A stretch of 64,000 nucleotides of DNA from Rotaria socialis (taxonomy: Eukaryota; Rotifera; Eurotatoria; Philodinida; Philodinidae): positions 29,637 to 93,636 of the forward strand of contig CAJNYU010004611.1 of the NCBI GenBank assembly GCA_905331475.1, written 5' to 3'. Positions 1 through 9,796 of this stretch are shown here, piece after piece. Below the pieces are notes generated by a model. That model worked only from the letters and a program-made list of their open reading frames with translations. It did not search any database and was not told the origin of the DNA. A program made the position numbers and the translations under genes. Position 1 is the stretch's first letter, and each line of letters starts with the position of its first letter.

Positions 1-16
1 TCTAACTTAAAATTGA

Positions 17-117
17 ATGTCAACATTTACAATACCATTTGAAGTCCAAGATCTGTCAGACGAATATCTCACTCATCTATTCATAGGTAGATATTATAAT
101 ATAAAGAGACTTGAAAG
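17..117 (+). CDS. Possible first coding exon of a broken kinase-like gene
   Basis: An ATG opens a 33-codon reading frame beginning MSTFTIPFEVQDLSDEYLTH and ending in a good donor (AG then GTAAGT). A start followed by 'LSDEYLTHLF' resembles the N-terminus of small-molecule kinases of the APH/ecdysteroid-kinase group, and an HGDL kinase motif lies about 480 bases downstream on the same strand (430-660). I infer they belonged to one gene, now interrupted by a palindromic MITE at 195-304. No acceptor joining the two parts was found. The exon could also belong to an unrelated gene cut by the window edge. Confidence 0.3.
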
Positions 118-194
118 GTAAGTAGTCCTCATCAAAATATCGTATTTGAAAAGTTAATAATCAATGTATCATCTCTCTTTGTTGATAATTGATC

Positions 195-304
195 GGTTCT
201 CTCAACTTTGGCCGAAAGGAAAAATGTCGAAATGGAGTAAAGCGCCACCTGCACTGATATTTTTCTTTTTCGACATTTTTATTTCGACCAAAGTTGAGAG
301 AACC
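195..304. repeat. 110-bp palindromic MITE, AATGTCGAAA family
   Basis: The left end reads GGTTCTCTCAACTTTGG followed by CCGAAAGGAAAAATGTCGAAA. The right end is its reverse complement (TTTCGACCAAAGTTGAGAGAACC). The arms are about 40 bp with a short GC-richer loop. The internal AAAGGAAAAATGTCGAAA motif recurs in the terminal repeats of the 57235-58000 element, so both belong to one family. No clear target-site duplication is visible. Confidence 0.75.
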
Positions 305-429
305 AAAGAAGTTCCAGATCTACACTGACGCCCTGATCGACTTGGATTTGATATTAATAATTATTATATAAATACAGAACAAGATAATACCCGGCACGAC
401 GATTGATGCACCCTTTTCTATCGAGCAAC

Positions 430-660
430 ATTTTAAATCCGTTGTACAAACAATGAAAATCGATCCTCATTTGATTAGTGATCATGCAAACAATATGGAA
501 TTGATTCTTCTTTGTGAACGACTTGTTCCACATATAATATCGCTGTTTGTATCAAATCAAGTTCACATTCGTTCTTGTCTTTTCCATGGTGATTTGTCTA
601 GTCAAAACTATAATGCTCAAAGTATTTATTCAAGCATATTTTGATACTATTGGTGGTCCA
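430..660 (+). pseudogene. Relic of an APH/fructosamine-kinase-fold small-molecule kinase
   Basis: The frame starting at 453 encodes a 63-residue piece containing 'CLFHGDLSSQNYN'. This matches the catalytic-loop Brenner motif (HGDL-x4-N) shared by fructosamine kinases, aminoglycoside phosphotransferases and ecdysteroid kinases. The preceding helix (LCERLVPHIISLF) sits where fructosamine kinases have theirs. The frame stops at 642-644, just where the Mg-binding aspartate segment should follow, and no compatible splice continues it. The N-lobe is missing. I see a kinase-family fragment. Which subfamily is uncertain, and it is probably non-functional. Confidence 0.4.
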
Positions 661-682
661 ATAGAAGGATAAGAGATGCACT

Positions 683-1349
683 TTGGACTGTATAATCTTC
701 TTAGATTGCTCAGATCTACTTGATAAATGGCGGTCATTGGCCTTTCAATCTGTCACTAAACTTTCAATAGATTGTGGTGTCTGGACATCATCTTTAGTTC
801 GATTTCCTTGTGAAATTCAAATGCAAATTGACACGATTAAATTACCTTTGTCGATAAGTAACACAATCCAAAACAAGAACGTCATTCTTGTTTAAAGTGG
901 TAACTTTTCTCCAATTCATTTAAATCATCTTGAAGTGATGGATTTTGTTTGAGAAAACACTCGCAAAATCGCCATAGGACTTTGAAATTCCATGTGGTGA
1001 TTTTTATTCATCACCTGAAAGTTGGATTAAACAAAAATTACCAGAAACTTACTTATGTAACGCTTACAGAGAAAGTTGACTTATGCTAGTGACTAAAAGT
1101 ACACACAGGATGACTAATCGAAGTTGTTCATCACCAGATAGACACTCAAAGAATATAGTCGAAGCAATTTGCAACTTATACGGTGAAAACTTAGAGATCA
1201 CATTGATTCAACATCTTCTTACCAAGTCAGATGATGAAAATGATACAAATATGCGTCAAAGCCTTGAAAATCTTCTTCCATTTTGTTGTATTGAGTATAT
1301 TTTAGAATATAAGCTAAGAAAATGGTTCAAGTCTTCTGAACTTAATTAA
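683..1349 (+). pseudogene. Decayed NMN adenylyltransferase-like gene
   Basis: A frame beginning at 683 runs into 'NVILV', a TAA at 893-895, then in the same frame 'SGNFSPIHLNHLEVMDFV' and another TGA at 950-952. That string is the nucleotide-binding start of NMNAT-type nucleotidyltransferases (VxLVxxGxFxPxHxxHL), with the HxxH-like pair. The C-terminal part (1083-1349, +) has 'TNMRQSLENLLPFCCIEYI', comparable to the SxTxIRxxL...LP..V..YI ending of that family. At least three in-frame stops and a frame change separate the pieces. The enzyme would have joined NMN or NaMN to ATP in NAD synthesis. Family assignment is moderate, loss of function is likely. Confidence 0.4.
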
Positions 1350-2247
1350 ATAAATATTTGTAATAAATATTGACATTGTTTACAACATCAAAATTGATGT
1401 CATTAATGCTTTGACGAAATAAAACAGTAATATATCTCATGGTCATAAAAGCGTTTTTCTTCTTTAGACAATAAACTTGTCTCATGATTTAATAAAAATC
1501 TCCTTTTTCAGGTAATACTTGAATGTGTGATTGTTCGTATTTCAAAATGGATTCTAATCATTTTAATGATTTTTTACTTTGCTGTTACATTAGAACAACA
1601 ACAACCATCAAATCAAATTGAACCACAAATAGTTTCATTAACAAGACATAATAATTTAACAATAGAAAGAAATTTTCGATGTCCACTTTCTTTCTATCAG
1701 CTTACAAATTAACCAGTTCAAACATGATAAATCTGCCAGGACAAAAATAATAATGATGAACACGACAATGATATTTGTAAAAAAAAAAAAACACATGATA
1801 ATATTAATATTAAAATAGTTGAACTCAGGTCAGCTATTTATTATTTTGATCGAACATTTGGATCGACAATATTGACAACTTGCTGTACTTTATTTCGAAT
1901 TACAGATATGAACTTGTTTCATTAACATGTAATAAACCTGACTACTGTATTTGAAGGATCACTGAGAAAGCCTCAACTTCATAACTGAAGTTGAAAGAAA
2001 AAACAGAATCTCTAAAAAAAAAAGACAAAGCACTTCCATGTGGAAAAAAAAGATGTTCTATCAATGGAATATCTTTATACTCTCCATGAAATTACTTCTC
2101 TCTACACAGAAATTAGAGTATAGAGTAGATAATCTTGGCAAAATTTTATTTTAATCTATCAATACTACATTATAAACAGTTTTATGTTACGAGTGCCAGA
2201 TTACGACGAATATCGTGCTTTATCAAGTCACTGATTTCTGAAATGTT
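1350..2247. other. No confident gene; one short hydrophobic ORF
   Basis: A frame from about 1527 to 1712 (+) has a hydrophobic start (WILIILMIFYFAVTL) and an N-glycosylation-type tail. It lacks an ATG and has no recognisable continuation. It could be an exon of a small secreted or membrane protein, or chance. The rest is AT-rich sequence with A-runs (for example near 1780). Confidence 0.3.
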
Positions 2248-2607
2248 TCATGTGTAATGACGATTCTTTGCAAATCTTTGAATTTGATGAAAATTTATGT
2301 GTCGATTAGTATTTGGCGCAATCCAAGGCAAAAAAGCAACCAATTCTTCTATATTGATTGCACCTGAATAGTACTTATCAAGTAAACGAAATACTTCAGC
2401 CATGTCGTCATGCGCCTGCCGAACAAACATGAATGGCATATTTCTTGAAGATATTCTTCCATAGTCAGGTCCGTTAACATATATTCTGCGAGTAAAACGA
2501 CTACCATTATTAGCATGAGTATCTTCAAATTTATATTCGACGTCAATGATTTGAGAACCATCCCAATTTAAAATTTTCAGTTCATAATTCGTGTGTTTCG
2601 ATGGCAT
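2248..2607 (-). CDS. Small EF-hand-like protein
   Basis: The frame encodes about 119 residues from the ATG at 2607 (MPSKHTNYELKIL). I prefer this ATG to the one at 2637, because a donor (GTAAGG, near 2670) and an acceptor (CTTCAG, just before ATTTTGATCG) place the upstream ATG inside a roughly 50-nt intron of the 5' leader. The C-terminal half has 'EVFRLLDKYYSGAINIEELV', the helix-loop-helix pattern of an EF-hand. The loop is imperfect (D-K-Y-Y-S-G-A-I-N-I-E-E keeps the first D, the G at position 6 and the final E). Calcium binding is therefore possible but weak. The rest is unrecognised. Confidence 0.5.
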   Translation of the reverse strand: MPSKHTNYELKILNWDGSQIIDVEYKFEDTHANNGSRFTRRIYVNGPDYGRISSRNMPFMFVRQAHDDMAEVFRLLDKYYSGAINIEELVAFLPWIAPNTNRHINFHQIQRFAKNRHYT

Positions 2608-2699
2608 AGCGATCAAAATCTGAAGTTTTAACAGCATGAGTATATAAGATTCTCTACGTTTTCCCTTACCGACTTTGTTTCTTGAAAAAATACTGATGA

Positions 2700-3371
2700 A
2701 ATCTATAGTAAGTTGTTAATATTTGTAGAATTCTCAACAAAACAATAGTCAGTGTACGCACTACGACATACTTTATATAGTGCGCATCCTGTAGTGTACA
2801 TATTTACTTCGTTCTTGATATAACCAGGAAACGAAAACATACATTTTTGCCCCGAAAATAGGTATAATGTGTATGACTATGCGTATGTTTTGCTTCGATC
2901 AATATTAGTTTCGATGATACCATGAATTATTTATGAAAAACAACGCTTGGAAATCAATATTTAATTATTGTTGAGGTGAATTTTAAAGCATCATATTGAT
3001 ATATTCAAGAAAAAGTAAGACAAATTTGTTTAAGCGTAGCAAATATTTTACATGCTACATATACACAATTTTAGCTATTTCTCTGTGTAACGGATATACT
3101 TTCAGTTCAGCTATGAAGCTTAATTTTGTTTCTTGAACAACATAATCGTAAAACTCGTGTCGTGACTATTCTGTTATATTCATAGAAGTTAAAATGAACC
3201 TCACAATGTACAATGCTAAAGATATACGTATTACTTGATCTCACAGGGTTCTATTGTGTGAAATTACAGAGGTACGATTGCCATTATTCTCTTATCATTC
3301 GAAGTGTGCACGTGTGCTTGAGTAAATATAATAGTTGCAAGAAAGATACGATAAATATTTTGCTACGCATC
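2700..3371. other. Intergenic region between divergent genes
   Basis: This is the upstream region shared by the EF-hand-like gene (-) and the sphingomyelinase gene (+). The frame is open upstream of the chosen sphingomyelinase start back to an ATG at 3213, but that extension lacks family similarity. No other structure was recognised. Confidence 0.4.
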
Positions 3372-5273
3372 ATGATGTTTTTTGGATACTTGTATATTGA
3401 CACAATTTTTCTTCTGGTTTTATCAGGTTCGAACACTTTTCCCATTGTGAAAATTATTACTCAGCCGATTGAATTAACTCCATGTGAATTATGTAATCTT
3501 GTGCTGCCGATCGCAAAAACTCTTATTGCGCGAAATGAATCGTTATTAATGGAAGAATTAGGCATAATAATATGTCAACAACTCCATCTTGCTGACGATG
3601 CAGTATGTGCCGGCATGATCAATGAATACAATTATGTACTTATTGAAGTACTTCGCTTTAGTCCTTTATCAACATATGAAATATGTGGTGTAGCATTTGG
3701 CTGTCTACCACAAGCTGATATACCTGTTCTTCGATGGAATGTAACACTTCCTCCATCGAGTCAATCAGCACCATCGTTAGCGGCTCTTTCAGCTGATGAT
3801 CTACCATCTCAATCTATTCTCTCAGTTCTTCATCTAGCAGATCTACATATTGACATAGAATATAAACCTGGTTCAAATGCTGATTGTGGTCGGCCACTCT
3901 GCTGTCGCGATGGACTGCCAAAACCAGGCGAAACAGGTGCAGGTTTTTGGGGTGATTATCGTACATGTGATCTACCACAATGGACTGCCGAAAGCATGTT
4001 AAAATATATTGTTCAAAATGAAGAACAAATTGATTTCATCTATTTCACTGGTGACATCGCACCGCATGACGTATGGCAGCAAACGCAAGATAAAGATCTC
4101 AACGAAATTTTCTTTACAACTCAATTATTGACAGAGACATTTCCAAATAAAAAAATATATCCATGTGTTGGTAATCATGAATCAGCACCACCAGATCTTT
4201 TTCCAACCACTAATGCTACATCATGGCTTTATTCCACCTTAGCTAATCAATGGATTGATCAATTTGGACTTGAAGAACAAACAAGAGATACTATTCTTAA
4301 AGGCGGCTACTATACGACAACGATCGTATCAAAGCTTCGTTTAATTTCATTAAATATGAATTATTGTACGGAAAATAATTATTGGCTTTTTATTAATTCA
4401 ACAGATCCGTTAGGTCAATTGCAGTGGGTAACTATATTATTTATTTTTTTTCTTCTAATAACTTCGTAAAATTTATTCGCAGTATAAAATTGAACTTTTT
4501 TATTTTCATCTTACAGATGATCGAGTGGCTTCAATATGCTGAAGAACATCTAGAAAAAGTTCACATTATTGGACATCATCCACCACGAATGTGTATGGTA
4601 TCATTTAGTTGGGCTTATTATAGTATTGTGAATCGCTATCAATCGACGATCACTGGTCAATTTTTTGCTCATACTCATTTCGATGAATTTATGCTTTTCT
4701 ATAACGAAACAAATGCTACACAACCAGTGAGTTTTGAAAAAACAAAATGTCATAGAACATATAAATGCTACTATTTTTTTTATTTTCCAAGATTTCTATT
4801 GCTTACATTACACCTTCATTTACAACTTATCCAAACGTCAATCCAGGCTATCGAGTATATGCTATTGATGTAAGAAGCTTTTGAAAATTTCTAACTGCAT
4901 TTTTATTTTACTAATCTTAAAATATTTTTATTATATTCTATAGATTGAAAATTCGGTATCAGTACTTGATCATCGAACAACGATTCTTAATTTGACAGCT
5001 ACGAATCTGTACAATAAAACTGTATGGACTGAAGAATATTCGGCAAAATCAGCTTATGATATGATAGATCTATCTCCACAAGAATGGAATAAATTCGTAT
5101 TACAATTGGAGAATGATATAGACGGTGAAACGATGGGATTGGTATATCAATACTTCATGAAATCAGCTACTACAGGTGCAGCTTGTGATCGAATGTGTCG
5201 AAAGAAATTAATTAATTGCAATTTAAAAACTGCCAGAGCACAAGATGCAACATTTTGCTCTGAAATTTCATGA
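3372..5273 (+). CDS. SMPD1: Acid sphingomyelinase (sphingomyelin phosphodiesterase 1-like)
   Basis: Four exons are supported by phase-0 junctions: 3372-4427, 4517-4726, 4792-4869 and 4944-5273. The enzyme hydrolyses sphingomyelin to ceramide and phosphocholine in lysosomes or outside the cell. After a signal peptide (MMFFGYLYIDTIFLLVLSG) comes a saposin-B-like domain with paired cysteines (CELCNLVLP...CGVAFGC), then the metallophosphatase domain. All metal-ligand motifs are present: DLHID, GDIAPHDVW, GNHES, HIIGHHPP and AHTHFDEF. Family signature strings such as LISLNMNYC, INSTDP-GQLQW and NPGYRVYAID also match. The C-terminal cysteine-rich tail (CDRMCRKKLINC) is present. I chose the ATG at 3372 because it gives the signal peptide; an in-frame ATG at 3213 would add 53 unsupported residues. 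Length of about 558 is normal for the family. The gene looks intact. Confidence 0.93.
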
Positions 5274-5835
5274 GAGATACTGAACTTCTCGATCTATAGA
5301 AACTATAGTATCATTAGAAAAACTTTAATTGTCTTAATGTGTTGTTGTTTTACTAGTGTTAATGACTGATAGACATATGTGGAGAAATATCATAATATGA
5401 ATTGTTTTGCAATCGTGATTCGGAAGTTAACTATTATGGTATTTCTCTTCGAAACTCACTGCAACATTCTCAAGAAAGGCACATGGGCCGTAGTGCTAGG
5501 CAAGAAGAATATTGGACTACAATATCTTTAACGCACTCTAATATGCCCATATAACAAAAAACAAATGATTAGAACATGCGCTTATCGTGTAAAGAACTCT
5601 AGTCAATCGAAGTACCAAAATAAATAATCCCCTGAATACTTTCACGTGTATATCGGCATCCGGATTTGTTTACTTTCTCCTGCTGTCAGAAGAAATCCTA
5701 GTAATTTTATTCACGAAACTAAAACGTTCGAAATCACTATGTTTTTCAATTTTATTAGAAAACAGAAAAAACGCAAACATGCATTTATTTTATCGTTTCA
5801 GCTTACATCTGATTTTATGTTGTTCCATAAAATAT
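5274..5835. other. Convergent 3' intergenic region
   Basis: This lies between the stop of the sphingomyelinase gene (+) and the stop of the DHHC-PTP gene (-). An AATAAA-like string (AAAATAAATAATCC, near 5620) could serve the upstream gene. No coding signal was recognised. Confidence 0.4.
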
Positions 5836-8445
5836 TTAATTTAATTCTTTTTTTACGTCCTCCATTATCCACAACCGAATACATTCATACATAAATCGAA
5901 AATCATTCTTGAAAGAGTAATAAAATAAGCTAATAAACAAATGAATAAGAAAAACAAAAATCTTACTTCTACTAGAAATGAAGGACACGAATAAGCAACT
6001 TTTCTTGCCTGGTGAAATATATCAACTCTCCTATCAATAATGAATTGTTCCATTAAATTTGCAACAAGATATATAATAGCACCTGTTCGAATATTACTAG
6101 AAATAAAGTTCAATTATCCATATAAAATAAAATAATCTATATACTCAATGCATATTAAAACCGGTGTCTCATCATTTTGATCAAGATCTACAAGCGATCG
6201 AGACAATCTATGTAATACAACATCCTCAATGGACTTAATCGGTTGATAGATGAACGTTTTACACTATAAATTCACAATGAATCATAGAAAAACATTTTAG
6301 CTCTACGAACTTGATCGTTTTGATAACGTCGAAAATCAACTGATTGGTAATTCTCATCAAGTTTTAAATTTTCTCTCTCGATGAGACCAGTATCCTTAAA
6401 CAAGAAATGAATTTCGTTTTTCAATTTCATTGTCGTTCACTTACTAAATGGCTACTTTGTTGAAATAGAAAACAATGTTGTATTTGAAATGCTGATATTG
6501 TTTTGAATAGATTGTTTTGATTACGACCAATTGTCAATAAAAATGCTTTTGAATGTATATAACTCTTTTAATTGAAATCGTATATGACGCATAGGAATTC
6601 ATGAGCCAAGTTTACTTACATCAAAAAAATAAACAACATTGTAATCAATAGCAACTGGTTGATAAGGATTTTTCACATCTAAACTAATAGTCGCATATGA
6701 ATATGCTTTTCGTAAAGTAGCTATCGAACAGACTCGGTGGAAGTATGGTATTGAGAATTTTCAAACTGTTTCTAGTAAAATTCTATGAACATAAACGAAG
6801 AATATTAGTGTTTCAATATAACAGTACCATAGACAAGCGCTTTAAAAATGTTAGTAGATCAAAATTCGATAAGATTCGCATAATACGAAGTGTTCAGTTA
6901 TCCATAATAATAAACTCTAGTAAAGTTTCTTCAATCAAATACATGACTTACTTGAAATAAATCTTCTATCGAAGTTTGAAAATATCCCGAAACGGAAGCG
7001 TTCAATGATCTATCGACATGAAAACATACGCTAAGCATTGATGTCATATCCGATGGATACGTCCATGCTGAAAGATGAAGTATCACGGTATAAACCGTAA
7101 TTAACACATGCTAAACGTTTAGATCATATTCGCAAATCTGTACAATTTTTCTATCTTACATCATTCACTAAACATATCGGTAATTGTTCATTAAGTTGAG
7201 TAATTGTATTCAGTATGTTTATATAACCATGTTTATTTAATAAATATCGATTTATATCAATAGTCATATATTCAAATGCTCTTGTATTAATTTCACTACA
7301 GTGAAATAAATTTAAATGAATCATTGTACTATTTTGTTTTTCTTACCAAGTATGTATAGCAATAATACCTGCATCAGTTGCACGTGGTCTTGCGTCTTTC
7401 TCTTTTTTATCAATGCTATATTGTAGAGTGAGAAGAGCAACGGGATCCATTGAAAAGTTTGTTTCTGTCCAATTTTTAATTTGAAAATGTTCAACAATAC
7501 GAGTTTGAGTTTCGCCAATCTAAATCAAATCTTATCGTAGTCGCTCGAAATATATTTCAAATTACTTTCTGTATTTTGAATTTAAAAGTTACTATATCTA
7601 TTCGTTTAATAATACCAATGAAATCTACTTGATAACAATTATCTATGGTCATCGATGGATTCGTTTCATCTGGCCAATATTGACAATAGGAATTCTATTG
7701 AGAAACAAAAAGAATCATTTCGATCAAATATAATTTCCATTGGTATCTATACATTTTCGTCTGTACCATAAAGCATTACAATAGATAATACATTACGAAG
7801 CCATATTGTATTCCAAAATGTTGAAATATTTGTTGGATGAACAGCTATTGAGAAAATAAATATTTCATTTATTTATAATCAATAATAATAATTCATTACC
7901 TTCAATTAATAGATAACGAATCGAAAGTTGATCATTGCCGATACGAGTTACTTTAATTTCATGCATCGAAAGATGATGGATAACATCGACATCAATTATC
8001 GATGATTGTCGATCTGAAAGAAAATTCAAAAATAAATGTAAATAAAATCCAGAAAAGGCGAAGATTTATGATTTTTGAAATATTTCAAGGACTTAGATTT
8101 TGCTTTTTACTTAAGTAAATATTTCTATCTATTCAAACGATTATTTTGATTATGTGTTATTCCTACTTGTAAGCGTAACACCTTCAATCATCGCTCAAAT
8201 AATAACAATAACAGTTTCAATAGAACGAAATATTTTTCTTACTTGACCTTGTATTTGTGCGACAGAAACCTTCAACTTGCTGAGCTATACCAAAATAATC
8301 GTTAGCAGCTAAACTCGCAATATGATCTCGAATGCTTTTTTTTGGTACTGTAAGTGTATTGCTTAATAACGTTGGACGAATTCTTTTATAAATTTCTACT
8401 TGTTTTATATAATGATCATTCTCGTACAGTTCATTCCAATTAACT
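5836..8445 (-). other. Tandem PTP-like domains with dead active sites (part of the DHHC gene)
   Basis: Domain 1 shows PTP landmarks in order: the N-terminal helix ([20 protein letters not shown]), [39 protein letters not shown], and the P-loop position GIIAIHTCEINTRAF. The usual HCSAGxGRTG reads HTCEINTRA, so the nucleophilic Cys aligns with Thr, and the WPD-loop aspartate is absent (NWTET). Domain 2 has [28 protein letters not shown] and [19 protein letters not shown], then [12 protein letters not shown]. Its P-loop lacks the His and is one residue short. In receptor PTPs the second domain is often inactive; here the first is too. I infer binding or scaffold roles, not catalysis. Confidence 0.7.
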
Positions 8446-9796
8446 CTATAATTTCACAATTTTTCATAGATTATGATATCGAGTCACAACTTACGGTGGT
8501 CGTATCGGCCCGCACCATGCTCGAGTTAAGTTCTGAAATCGTAAACCACAATTAGCTTCTTTATCTTCTAGACCATCTTCATGTTTCATCTAATTGAAGA
8601 AAAATTAAATTAACTAAACAAAAAGATTAGTTTGTATGAAATGTACGGCTTGTTTTGTTGTTACTCCATTCATGGCTAATCCACAATGATAGTACCAGAA
8701 TGGAAAGAGCGTAAATCCAAAAAGAATTGCAATAAGACCAGTTAGAAAATTAGGAATATTGTATGCAAAAAATAAGCCACCTTGGTATTTGTAGATGTCC
8801 CATCGATAAAAAGCAGCTAAAACACAGCCAACAAATCCAACAAAACAAAGAATCGAACAGAAAAGAACAAAATTTGAAAAATAACGATAATTTAATAAGC
8901 CAACACAATTGTTAACTAAATAGAAATAAGAAAATATTTTAATTATGAATTTCTATTCAATTGAAAAATTTATCGGTTTGCTACGATTTTTTGAGGAACT
9001 CGAACGAAATTTTCTTCTCTGGTTTACAATAAAATAATTTGTTCTAATTAGATGCAAACTGAGTTTGTCTTTAATAGTAAATAAACAAAATCTTACTCCA
9101 TGGACAATGATGATCGAAGTTTTCCACACAAACATTACAAACGGAGCAATGAACGACACGCGGCAAACGATAGGTTCGACAGGTATAACAATAAGGAGAT
9201 GTATGCGGATTATTTCGTACAAGTATCGTCGTTGATGGTGGTCTCGATGGAAAATAATTTCCAGTTCTGAAAATTTCAAATATTTTTAATTTATCAATGA
9301 AATAAATTTATATTTGAATTTACAAATCGGTCTGAATATTATTTTCTTTTTCTGTATGAAGAGTTTCATCTGCATTTGGCCTTGGTACAACGCCGGGATC
9401 ATAAAGTGCTGCGAACAGATAATTTGTCATCGTATAAAAAAATACAACACCAAATAAAATTGGATAAAAGATAAGACCATTTTTAACAATTATAGGAATA
9501 CTGTCGTAGAAAATAATAATAATTATTATTATTATTACAATTAAGAGCAATCGTGTTTTATTCATAAAAAAAAAAAAAACTTACTCCCATCCAATATGAA
9601 AACCGGCTAAAACTATTATTGAAGCAAGAACACCGATCAAAGTACCCCAAGACTTGTATGTCCAACATGTACGAAAATAGGAAACTGAATTACTTGGATA
9701 AATCTAATTACATATAAAAAAAAAAGTGTATTTAATATTATTTTTCAATAGATCAATGCATACTCGTCCTCGACGCATGTATGGATTAATTGGCAT
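5836..9796 (-). CDS. DHHC palmitoyltransferase fused to two PTP-like pseudophosphatase domains
   Basis: About 18 exons. The first six (9764-9796, 9585-9703, 9324-9500, 9097-9266, 8647-8915, 8495-8589) encode a ZDHHC9/14/18-type S-acyltransferase: start [11 protein letters not shown], four membrane segments, the motif [11 protein letters not shown], a cysteine-rich DHHC domain ending [21 protein letters not shown], then NYRYF, GVTTKQ and a C-terminal CGPIRPP block like that of ZDHHC9. The seventh exon (8243-8445) joins in phase through a GTAAGT donor, and the protein continues into tandem tyrosine-phosphatase-like domains: exons 7900-8013, 7753-7844, 7566-7694, 7347-7519, 7160-7295, 6952-7110, 6620-6720, about 6310-6400, 6145-6263, 5967-6096, 5836-5907. 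All junction phases agree except two in the second PTP domain: the join after 6952 and the donor near 6310. Reading straight through the donor gives an immediate TAA, so an unfused short isoform is possible. Confidence 0.7.

Noticed and set aside
8446..8494. CCG-TAA as the true stop of the palmitoyltransferase
   Set aside because: Possible for an isoform, but the stop overlaps a perfect GTAAGT donor, the next exon is in phase, and the CGPIRPP block in ZDHHC9-type proteins normally continues; the fused model was preferred.
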